From Candidatus Aenigmatarchaeota archaeon (GTDB lineage: Archaea; Aenigmatarchaeota; Aenigmatarchaeia; GW2011-AR5; WALA01), in assembly GCA_015523085.1 (NCBI GenBank), contig WALA01000030.1:1-6319 (forward strand): a DNA stretch of 6,319 nt, read 5' to 3'. Shown here one piece after another: positions 1-4,223 of this stretch. The position numbers were made by a program, and so were the translations under genes. The notes under the pieces are model-generated. The model saw only the letters and a list, made by a program, of their open reading frames with translations, was not told the origin of the DNA and made no database searches. Position 1 is the stretch's first letter; every line of letters begins with the position of its first letter.

Positions 1-154
1 ACTCGCTTATAGCAAAACCATGACCCACGAGTGCCAATGTGTCCACGTGTACTCTTGGTACGGTTGCTTGCATCCCGAGTGGTATCGCCTTGGTTTCGGC
101 GAACGACAGTGGGAGCAAAAGCACCATTGCCAATGCAATGTACATCTTTTTCAT
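1..154 (-). CDS. Exported protein with signal peptide, 3' part missing (partial)
   Basis: The reading frame starts at the ATG complementary to 152-154 and stays open to the window edge, giving the first 51 residues. They begin MKKMYIALAMVLLLPLSFAE: a short positive N-terminus, a hydrophobic core and a small residue before a probable signal-peptidase site (LSFA/E). The protein is therefore probably exported or membrane-attached. The start is backed by a strong ribosome-binding site, GGTGAT, five nt upstream, and by a TATA-like element about 41 nt upstream, implying a leader of roughly 16 nt. It is the next gene downstream of the membrane-bound winged-helix protein (228-1004) on the same strand, 73 bp away. 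The visible mature part shows no recognisable domain, so no function is proposed. Confidence 0.7.
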   Translation of the reverse strand, partial: MKKMYIALAMVLLLPLSFAETKAIPLGMQATVPRVHVDTLALVGHGFAISE

Positions 155-159
155 TTCAA

Positions 160-165
160 ATCACC
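160..165 (-). promoter_or_regulatory. Ribosome-binding site of the exported protein
   Basis: On the minus strand GGTGAT lies five nt before the ATG at 154. It matches the archaeal anti-Shine-Dalgarno sequence and fixes this start. The same GGTGAT-N5-ATG arrangement precedes the ribbon-helix-helix gene at 2890. Confidence 0.65.
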
Positions 166-180
166 CCAGAGAATAATTGT

Positions 181-224
181 TTGTTTCACGTATTTTAATC
201 TTTCGTGAAACAATTTGAAACAAT
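181..224 (-). promoter_or_regulatory. Promoter with TATA box flanked by a 10-bp inverted repeat (putative operator)
   Basis: TTGTTTCACG at 181-190 and CGTGAAACAA at 204-213 form a perfect 10-bp inverted repeat with a 13-nt spacer. The spacer holds the best TATA-like element for the downstream minus-strand gene, ATTAAAATA (191-199), preceded by a GAAAG BRE-like stretch. The half-site recurs as TGAAACAAT at 216-224, exactly 10 bp (one helical turn) from the copy at 206-214. Two direct half-sites plus one inverted half-site around a TATA box is the layout of a repressor operator. The spacer is long and no T-tract follows, so it is a poor terminator for the gene ending at 228. The regulator is unknown; the winged-helix protein encoded just upstream is a candidate. 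Confidence 0.55.
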
Positions 225-227
225 CAT

Positions 228-1004
228 CTATCCCTTCCAAACGAGCTTGTTCGTTCGTCCGCGCTTCTCCTTTTCAACGAGCCCCTTCTTTTCAAGTCTC
301 TTCACTATTCTGGTCATCTTCGCGCGTGACAATCCGAGCTTCCTCTCTATCTTGTTTTGGTAGATGATTCTTTTCGACGAAATGAGCTCCGCGACTTTCC
401 TCTCGTCTTCGTCGAGCATGCCGAGCAGGCGCTTTTTTGATGTTGAAATTGCGTAATAAATTGCGGCGGACGCTGCGATAGCGGCAACAACGATGAGCGG
501 GATTGCGTTTGTTTCACCCGAAGATTTCACGTACTTCATAGAAATGTCGCTCGTTCCGTTTATCCTCCATTTTGCTATTATATTTCGCCCATCGGATGAG
601 TACGTCGCCGCCGGAAACGTGCTGATTATTTCGTATCCGCTTGGCAAGTACGCGTCGATTTCCGCGGACGAATTTCCAAAGTTGAAGGTTGTGAACATCT
701 GATAAACGTTTCCGTTTTTGAACACTATGCCATCCGTATCGAAAGAAATTTTTATTTTGTCCGCGTTCTTGGCGCTTATAATGATAGTGCTTCCGTTAAT
801 CGTGAATGTTCCCGGTGCAACGCGAACGTTCTTCGTGCCCATGGGAAGAGCATATGAGAACCTTCCGCTGATTTCCCTGCCGAACGCGAACGTTATATCT
901 TCGTGAACGCCATTGCCAACAATGAGCATTACGCTGACGTTTGCCGAAAATGCTGGCGCGCACATGAGCGCGATGGCGACCGCAATCGCGACGGGTTTCT
1001 TCAT
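228..1004 (-). CDS. Membrane-anchored winged-helix transcription regulator with extracellular sensor-like domain
   Basis: The 258-residue product has three parts. Residues 1-21 look like a signal peptide (MKKPVAIAVAIALMCAPAFS). Residues 22-165 are a beta-rich, Asn/Ser-rich extracellular region without cysteines. A single membrane span (about 167-187, rich in Ala/Ile/Val) is followed by the basic stop-transfer TSKKR. Residues 194-258 form a cytoplasmic MarR/IclR-like winged helix: a helix DERKVAELIS, a helix-turn-helix (NKIERKLGLSRAKMTRIVKRLEKKG) and a basic wing (VEKEKRGRTNKLVW). This architecture is common among archaeal one-component regulators (DUF7343-type C-termini, often with DUF7345-like outer domains; the latter match is tentative). 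It probably senses an envelope or extracellular state and binds DNA from the membrane. The start is supported by a TATA box centred about 24 nt upstream (leaderless). The gene 73 bp downstream encodes an exported protein with an operator-like repeat in its promoter, a plausible target. Confidence 0.8.
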   Translation of the reverse strand: MKKPVAIAVAIALMCAPAFSANVSVMLIVGNGVHEDITFAFGREISGRFSYALPMGTKNVRVAPGTFTINGSTIIISAKNADKIKISFDTDGIVFKNGNVYQMFTTFNFGNSSAEIDAYLPSGYEIISTFPAATYSSDGRNIIAKWRINGTSDISMKYVKSSGETNAIPLIVVAAIAASAAIYYAISTSKKRLLGMLDEDERKVAELISSKRIIYQNKIERKLGLSRAKMTRIVKRLEKKGLVEKEKRGRTNKLVWKG

Positions 1005-1023
1005 AATCTAACTTCGGGGGAAA

Positions 1024-1031
1024 TTTTAAAA
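1024..1031 (-). promoter_or_regulatory. TATA box of the membrane-anchored winged-helix gene
   Basis: TTTTAAAA is centred about 24 nt from the ATG at 1004, the distance expected for a leaderless archaeal transcript. It lies in the 32-bp gap after the stop of the upstream nuclease-like gene. No Shine-Dalgarno sequence precedes the start, which agrees with leaderless initiation. Confidence 0.6.
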
Positions 1032-1036
1032 GCGAA

Positions 1037-1378
1037 TCATTCCATTCGGAATTCCTCGAAGTAAACTTTCTTTTGTTTGACAAGATCCCTTATCTTCCTT
1101 TGGACGTCCGAGAGCTTTGACGACGATGCCTTGAATTCAACGAACACGATTTTGTCGTCGTCGAACTGAATACCGTCTATGGGAGAACCGATGAACCGGA
1201 ACTTTTTTGGATCATGCTTGTACTTTTTCATGAACGGCGCGAACTCCTCCATGGTTTTTCCGTAAAGTGAGCTCATGCTTCCCTTCGACCGCTTGAGCTT
1301 TGCGATTTCAACGTACTCGACATACGATACGTACGCGAGAACGATTATCAGCAGCGCCTCCACAATCTCCATTAGCAT
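1037..1378 (-). CDS. Membrane-anchored PD-(D/E)XK nuclease-like protein, related to Holliday junction resolvase (COG4741/Endonuc_Holl type)
   Basis: The 113-residue product has an N-terminal hydrophobic segment (residues 4-20, IVEALLIIVLAYVSYVE), then a basic helical linker, then a compact nuclease core. The core carries GSPIDG (residues 65-69) and, after a hairpin, VEFK (80-83), which gives the PD-(D/E)XK pattern D68, E81, K83. A downstream helix with S90, Q93 and K95 resembles the motif-IV region of archaeal Hjc-like enzymes. I recognise the family as the small predicted secreted/membrane endonucleases distantly related to Holliday junction resolvase (COG4741, pfam Endonuc_Holl). Substrate and role are not established. 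The first ATG at 1378 fits a TATA box centred 25 nt upstream; a second ATG six nt on (1372) is possible. It lies 6 nt after the zinc-ribbon gene. Confidence 0.78.
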   Translation of the reverse strand: MLMEIVEALLIIVLAYVSYVEYVEIAKLKRSKGSMSSLYGKTMEEFAPFMKKYKHDPKKFRFIGSPIDGIQFDDDKIVFVEFKASSSKLSDVQRKIRDLVKQKKVYFEEFRME

Positions 1379-1384
1379 AATCTA

Positions 1385-1564
1385 CTATTGGCGCTTGCAT
1401 TTAAATAAAATCTTTCCACCTTCAATTTTCAGGTAAGAAAAAAGAATTTCCCACGGCTCCTCGACGGCGAGCGCAACCGAGCCGCAAACGTCGCACACGT
1501 CTTCGGACTTGTCGGAGTAGAATTCGTGGCCGCACCGAGTGCACCGTAGCTTCTTCTTTTTCAT
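1385..1564 (-). CDS. Small zinc-ribbon protein (59 aa)
   Basis: The protein begins MKKKKLRCTRCGHEFYSD and has two CxxC knuckles, C8/C11 and C24/C27 (CxxCGH and CDVCGS), 12 residues apart: a classic rubredoxin-like zinc ribbon. A short C-terminal part follows (EEPWEILFSYLKIEGGKILF) with one more cysteine, C56. Such single-domain ribbons in archaea usually act as nucleic-acid or protein adaptors, but no specific function can be assigned. The frame extends 20 codons upstream to another ATG (1624). I prefer the ATG at 1564 because a strong TATA box (1586-1592) is centred 25 nt upstream of it and the extension would overlap the end of the exporter gene. The nuclease-like gene follows after 6 nt, so the two may act together, although that gene also has its own TATA box. 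Confidence 0.75.
   Translation of the reverse strand: MKKKKLRCTRCGHEFYSDKSEDVCDVCGSVALAVEEPWEILFSYLKIEGGKILFKCKRQ
1400..1406 (-). promoter_or_regulatory. TATA box of the nuclease-like gene, inside the zinc-ribbon gene
   Basis: TTTAAAT is centred 25 nt upstream of the ATG at 1378 and lies within the last codons of the zinc-ribbon gene. The spacing matches the other leaderless starts of this cluster and supports 1378 as the start. The gene has no Shine-Dalgarno sequence of its own. Confidence 0.5.
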
Positions 1565-1585
1565 GGCGTTAGTTGTGAGGCAAAA

Positions 1586-1592
1586 TTTAAAT
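1586..1592 (-). promoter_or_regulatory. TATA box of the zinc-ribbon gene, overlapping the exporter stop codon
   Basis: TTTAAAT is centred 25 nt upstream of the ATG at 1564 and contains the TAA stop of the exporter gene (1587-1589). Together with the lack of a ribosome-binding site it argues for a leaderless transcript starting at or near 1564. Confidence 0.6.
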
Positions 1593-2585
1593 ACCGATGA
1601 GAAGAAGTGCGTACCCAATGGCAAGGCCGATTATGAAGTTTATGACCTTGACGACTATCGAATCCTTGAGGGAGTACGACAGCATTGGAAGCATTCCATG
1701 CCCGTCCTGGACTATTGAATTTGCAAGGAGGATGGAAAACGGTATCATTCCCTTCGCGAACATGACGACAAATACCAGGTTCGGCCCGGATTCCGGTATT
1801 ATACCAATGAGAGCTCCGAGAAGCAGCAAAATTGCGTACGCGCCGGAATAGCTCATAATCGCCTGAATGTTGAAATGGGATAAAATTATGTCTATGACAA
1901 CGAGCGATCCGAACGTCCACGCAAAAACGTTTGGTATGTGGCGCTTTGCTATGTGCTTCCAGATGTGCTCCTTTACGTAGTGGCGCGGCGATACGAGTAG
2001 CAATGAAAATATTGTGAGTGTCAGAACCGCCGCCGTGGTGCGTTCAATCCCGTCCGCAAGGAACAACAATGCCACGCCTATCACGAGCGTTGAGACAAGA
2101 AGCGCCGCCTTTTCCACGTATATGTCACCAATGTGCTCCAGCCCGAATGAAACTTTCTGCGCTTTGTGATAGGATTTTATCTTACATTTCTCGCATGTTC
2201 TGTACCCGTACCCCTTTATGAAAATGTCAACAATCCACGCCGATATTATGCCGATAATGAAAAGAACACCAAAGAGAATGAGCGCCTTGACGGGAAACAT
2301 GGCGAGCATCACGAACGCCTCGTCACCCGACGTCGCTATCATGCCGCCAACGAGAGCTCCGAACGAAATTATGCCATGTATGTACAAGCTGACGTTAGTG
2401 AACGCTCCAAGACATCCTGGGGTCGAGCCGAGGAAAGAAGCAGTCACGTACTGGTGGAACTTACTCTTCCTGACGAATTCATCCAGTTTGTCTCTCGTCC
2501 ACGCGTCGAGGTAATCTATTATTACCATCATTGCGAAGACGAAGAACGTTATCGTCAGTGATTGATTTAGCGCAGTGAGCAACAT
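1587..2585 (-). CDS. Putative 10-TM heavy-metal/manganese exporter (ArsP_2 family)
   Basis: The 332-residue polytopic membrane protein has about eight to ten hydrophobic segments in two halves, joined by a charged cytoplasmic loop (about residues 123-157). Family-type motifs are visible: GSTPGCLGAF (53-62) and SGDEA (86-90) in the first half, IIPESGPNLVFV (262-273) and LANSIVQDGHGMLP (287-300) in the second. I recognise these as the ArsP_2 / putative manganese transporter family (PF11449), thought to export divalent metal or arsenic-type ions; the substrate is unproven. Possible metal ligands include C131 and C134 (CEKC), H140, D294 and H296. Bacterial members usually read GCGPQ where this protein reads ESGPN. 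The start at 2585 agrees with a TATA box centred about 29 nt upstream. The gene follows a ribbon-helix-helix regulator and a perfect palindrome, which suggests local, perhaps metal-dependent, control. Confidence 0.78.
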   Translation of the reverse strand: MLLTALNQSLTITFFVFAMMVIIDYLDAWTRDKLDEFVRKSKFHQYVTASFLGSTPGCLGAFTNVSLYIHGIISFGALVGGMIATSGDEAFVMLAMFPVKALILFGVLFIIGIISAWIVDIFIKGYGYRTCEKCKIKSYHKAQKVSFGLEHIGDIYVEKAALLVSTLVIGVALLFLADGIERTTAAVLTLTIFSLLLVSPRHYVKEHIWKHIAKRHIPNVFAWTFGSLVVIDIILSHFNIQAIMSYSGAYAILLLLGALIGIIPESGPNLVFVVMFAKGMIPFSILLANSIVQDGHGMLPMLSYSLKDSIVVKVINFIIGLAIGYALLLIGI

Positions 2586-2610
2586 GGAAATTTATTTGTG
2601 CGCAAAAATA

Positions 2611-2618
2611 TTTAAATA
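2611..2618 (-). promoter_or_regulatory. TATA box of the exporter gene
   Basis: TTTAAATA is centred about 29 nt upstream of the ATG at 2585, predicting a leader of only a few nt. Its upstream edge touches the palindrome at 2617-2636, so a protein bound there would cover the BRE and TFB contact zone. Confidence 0.6.
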
Positions 2619-2636
2619 TGTCTATCAATAGACATA
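2617..2636. promoter_or_regulatory. Perfect 20-bp palindrome, putative operator of the exporter
   Basis: TATGTCTAT (2617-2625), CA, then ATAGACATA (2628-2636): both 9-bp arms match perfectly. It fills most of the 53-bp gap between the regulator gene (stop at 2639) and the exporter (start at 2585), directly upstream of the exporter TATA box. No T-run follows it on the minus strand, so a terminator is less likely than a dimer-binding site. The adjacent ribbon-helix-helix protein is the obvious candidate ligand; a DtxR/MntR-like factor encoded elsewhere is an alternative. Confidence 0.55.
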
Positions 2637-2638
2637 AG

Positions 2639-2890
2639 TCACCTGTTCATGTGCTTCGTGTCCTTCTTTGAGCGTGCTTTCAGGCGTCGCGATATTTCCT
2701 TGTCTATCTCCTTCCACGACGAGAGTCCGCGTATTATGGCCTCGCGCGTCACGTCGGATATCGTGGAGAGCTCCTCCTTAGAAATATTTTTCGACTTGTT
2801 TCTCGCGATCGTCGCCTGTTTCAGCAGATTGTACGTCGACTCCGGAATAACTATGGTTATCCTTCGCGTTTTGGGTTTTCCGCGGTTCAT
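2639..2890 (-). CDS. Ribbon-helix-helix (CopG/Arc-like) DNA-binding regulator
   Basis: The product has 83 residues. A basic N-terminus (RGKPKTRR) leads into a beta strand RRITIVIP (9-16) that would form the DNA-contacting ribbon, helix A (ESTYNLLKQATIARN, 17-31), and helix B (SDVTREAIIRGLSSW, 45-59). A lysine-rich tail follows (RRLKARSKKDTK). The order and spacing fit an RHH/CopG fold, but the segment between the two helices (KSKNISKEELSTI) is longer than in minimal CopG proteins. RHH proteins bind DNA as dimers or higher oligomers at short repeats. The start at 2890 is set by GGTGAT five nt upstream. The gene sits 53 bp upstream of the exporter on the same strand, with a perfect palindrome between them. 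It probably regulates that exporter, itself, or both; no metal-sensing domain is visible. Confidence 0.72.
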   Translation of the reverse strand: MNRGKPKTRRITIVIPESTYNLLKQATIARNKSKNISKEELSTISDVTREAIIRGLSSWKEIDKEISRRLKARSKKDTKHMNR

Positions 2891-2904
2891 TTGGCATCAC
2901 CAAA
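2890..2904 (-). promoter_or_regulatory. Ribosome-binding site of the RHH gene, within a small inverted repeat
   Basis: GGTGAT (complement of 2896-2901) lies five nt before the ATG at 2890. It is part of a TTTGG-N5-CCAAA inverted repeat that in RNA could pair the ribosome-binding site against the bases next to the start codon. The stem has only five pairs, so an effect on translation is speculative. Confidence 0.45.
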
Positions 2905-2948
2905 TACTACTATCATATCATCATACCCAAAAATAACGTTATGCGAAA

Positions 2949-2960
2949 GATATTTAAAAG
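2949..2960. promoter_or_regulatory. TATA box in the divergent RHH / coiled-coil gene region
   Basis: TATTTAAAAG at 2951-2960, preceded on the plus strand by GAAAGA (BRE-like), would start transcription near 2980. That leaves a leader of about 25 nt containing the ribosome-binding site of the coiled-coil gene. The TTTAAA core is symmetrical, so it could also serve the RHH gene on the minus strand (start site near 2930, leader about 40 nt). The rest of the 114-bp gap holds the short repeats TATCATATCATCATA (2911-2925) and no gene. Confidence 0.5.
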
Positions 2961-2990
2961 CTCACATCAACAAAAAATTATCAGAAAGAG

Positions 2991-3000
2991 GGAGCGTGAT
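2991..3000 (+). promoter_or_regulatory. Ribosome-binding site deciding the GTG start of the coiled-coil gene
   Basis: GGAGCGTGAT matches the extended archaeal Shine-Dalgarno sequence GGAGGTGAT with one inserted or mismatched base. It stands four nt before GTG at 3005. It outweighs the alternative ATG at 2891, which lies upstream of the TATA box. Confidence 0.6.
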
Positions 3001-3004
3001 AAAA

Positions 3005-3217
3005 GTGGCATATGATGTAAATTGCCCTTTTAAAGATAGGATAAGTGAACTTGAAGACGAAGTCAACATACTGCTTGACGAAATCGATGAGCTCAAGGAT
3101 GCCTTGAAGGAAAACAAGGAAATGATTATATCGTTGTCAAAGTCACACGCCGCTCTTTTGCGGATGAATGAGATTCTCGCTGAAAAACTCATGGAGAAAA
3201 AGAAACTAAGCCCGTAA
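3005..3217 (+). CDS. Small coiled-coil protein (70 aa)
   Basis: With the GTG start at 3005 the protein has 70 residues, beginning MAYDVNCPFKDRISELEDEV. From about residue 10 to 65 it is one charged helix with hydrophobic residues at heptad a/d-like positions (I13, L16, V20, L23, I27, L30, L34, I41, L44, L51, L58, L62), so a dimeric or trimeric coiled coil is likely. There is no signal peptide or membrane segment, and one cysteine (C7). I do not recognise a family. The start is chosen for its near-consensus ribosome-binding site; a longer frame back to 2891 would run through the promoter. It is divergent from the RHH gene and convergent with the Cys-rich membrane protein, with its own terminator, so it is a single-gene transcript. 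Confidence 0.65.
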   Translation: MAYDVNCPFKDRISELEDEVNILLDEIDELKDALKENKEMIISLSKSHAALLRMNEILAEKLMEKKKLSP

Positions 3218-3219
3218 AA

Positions 3220-3252
3220 TCTTTTTTCTTTTTAAATTAAAAAGAAAAGAGA
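3220..3252. terminator. Bidirectional terminator between convergent genes
   Basis: A 33-nt inverted repeat is centred on 3236. The inner 12-bp arms TTTTCTTTTTAA and TTAAAAAGAAAA match perfectly around a single base, and the match continues outward to 16 positions with one T/G exception. Each strand reads a T-rich tract just past a stop codon (3217 plus, 3260 minus). Archaeal termination depends mainly on T-rich non-template stretches, so the element can end both transcripts. Confidence 0.7.
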
Positions 3253-3259
3253 AAATGGT

Positions 3260-4096
3260 TTATTCTGTGGTGTTTACCTCAAACGTCTTTACGCGCTCCT
3301 CGTCCAAAATTCTGTAATGGACTGTGAGCGTCAACTTCTCCGGTCTTTCTGGTGCGCTTGTCTCGAATTTCATGCAGTCCTCTTCCCCTGGGTCGAGTAT
3401 CGGGCCGTGCTCGAGCGTCATATGGTCGCACTGATCGAACTTGTACCCCGTCATAGGCGCTTCAACTGTCGTGTAAAATCCGCGGAGTGCAAGCCTTCCG
3501 ATGTTCTTGAAGCACACTTCGACCTCGTTCTTCTCGCCCGGTATGAATCTCACGCTCGTTGTCTTGAGCACCATTCCATCGTTGACTCTCACGTGGAGAG
3601 GGAACGTCTGGTGGTAAACCTTCGGATTGTCGCACTTCGCCGGCTCGCATCCTTCAGGGCACTGAGCTCCCTTTTCGCATCCGAGGTTATACGAAACGTC
3701 TATGTTAAGCGTGAAGTCGTGTATTCCCTCAGGTGTCAACGTGAAATCGGCGTGGTCGACCTCGTTCTTTATGAGCGTTCCATCAAGGTATAGCACGATG
3801 TACTTGCCCTCGTGCTTGACTTCGTAGTACCTGCTGTCGCCTATGGTTGCTTCAAAATTCGTTATAGGCGCGTCACCCGTGTTCTTGAAGTAGACCTTCA
3901 CCTGGTTTGGAACTCCCTCAACGGCATCGACGTAAGGGGTCACCATTTGAAGGTATTGCGCCTGCGTCGGCTGCGCCTTTTTCTGACTCGTTACCCACGT
4001 TGGCGTTCCGGTTGGTATGGAACTTGCCAAGTAGAGTATGGCTATCACTAGAACCACAAAACTTATCGAAATGATAAGCAAGTTCTTTGCTTCCAT
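3260..4096 (-). CDS. Membrane-anchored extracellular protein with two Ig-like repeats and a Cys-rich insert
   Basis: The 278-residue product has an N-terminal membrane segment (residues 5-25, NLLIISISFVVLVIAILYLA) with only M-E-A-K before it, so it is an uncleaved anchor or a signal sequence. A Gln/Thr-rich linker leads to two beta-rich regions that share a motif: PNQVKVYFKNTGDAPITNF (63-81) and KNEVEVCFKNIGRLALRGF (189-207). They resemble the CARDB/NEW3-type domains of archaeal surface proteins and suggest an internal duplication. Between them is a cysteine cluster C140, C146, C150, C155; the second domain adds C195, C223 and C241. These could form disulfides or hold a metal. No enzymatic motif is seen and the role is unknown. 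The start is supported by GAGGTGA six nt upstream. It is convergent with the coiled-coil gene and divergent from gatD. Confidence 0.72.
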   Translation of the reverse strand: MEAKNLLIISISFVVLVIAILYLASSIPTGTPTWVTSQKKAQPTQAQYLQMVTPYVDAVEGVPNQVKVYFKNTGDAPITNFEATIGDSRYYEVKHEGKYIVLYLDGTLIKNEVDHADFTLTPEGIHDFTLNIDVSYNLGCEKGAQCPEGCEPAKCDNPKVYHQTFPLHVRVNDGMVLKTTSVRFIPGEKNEVEVCFKNIGRLALRGFYTTVEAPMTGYKFDQCDHMTLEHGPILDPGEEDCMKFETSAPERPEKLTLTVHYRILDEERVKTFEVNTTE

Positions 4097-4102
4097 TTTT
4101 CT

Positions 4103-4109
4103 TCACCTC
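4103..4109 (-). promoter_or_regulatory. Ribosome-binding site of the Cys-rich membrane protein
   Basis: GAGGTGA on the minus strand ends six nt before the ATG at 4096 and confirms that start. It implies a leadered transcript, unlike the leaderless genes at 1004-1564. Confidence 0.65.
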
Positions 4110-4136
4110 AAAAAGATTTCATATTTTTGTTATTAT

Positions 4137-4201
4137 TTGATAATTAATTGATAGAAACCTTTAAATACTTTTCTGTGGTTGCAAAAATTCATCAATTAAA
4201 A
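4137..4201. promoter_or_regulatory. Divergent promoter region of gatD and the Cys-rich membrane protein
   Basis: The gap 4097-4223 holds no gene. TTTAAATA (4160-4167), preceded on the plus strand by AGAAACC (BRE-like), is the best TATA box. On the plus strand it would give gatD a leader of about 36 nt without a ribosome-binding site. Read on the minus strand it would give a leader of about 40 nt containing the GAGGTGA site. A weaker AATTAAAA at 4194-4201 is centred 26 nt before the gatD ATG and would allow a leaderless start. TTGATA occurs twice, 11 bp apart (4137-4142 and 4148-4153). Which TATA serves which gene is unresolved. Confidence 0.5.
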
Positions 4202-4223
4202 CTTTTCTGCATTATTAAATTTC

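Noticed and set aside
20..208. 62-residue plus-strand frame at the window start
   Set aside because: It is antisense to a signal-peptide start with a good ribosome-binding site, and it crosses the operator region.
181..213. Inverted repeat read as a terminator for the gene ending at 228
   Set aside because: The 13-nt loop and lack of a T-tract after the stem make this weak, and the TATA element in the spacer fits an operator better.
1385..1624. Longer zinc-ribbon protein of 79 residues starting at 1624
   Set aside because: The extra 20 residues overlap the exporter gene, lie upstream of the TATA box at 1586-1592 and show no family-like sequence. The ATG at 1564 has leaderless spacing.
1561..2561. 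Plus-strand and alternative minus frames across the exporter gene
   Set aside because: The 332-residue frame has clear family motifs and membrane segments; the others have biased, non-protein-like composition.
2586..2638. Manganese riboswitch (yybP-ykoY type) upstream of the exporter
   Set aside because: The gap is only 53 bp and the TATA box predicts a leader of a few nt, so there is no room for a structured RNA.
2891..3217. Longer coiled-coil protein of 108 residues starting at ATG 2891
   Set aside because: It would run through the BRE/TATA element and the divergent leader. The GTG at 3005 has a near-consensus ribosome-binding site and starts just before the coiled coil.
3317..4051. Plus-strand frames opposite the Cys-rich membrane protein
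   Set aside because: They mirror a gene with a clear signal anchor and ribosome-binding site, and they lack their own start signals.
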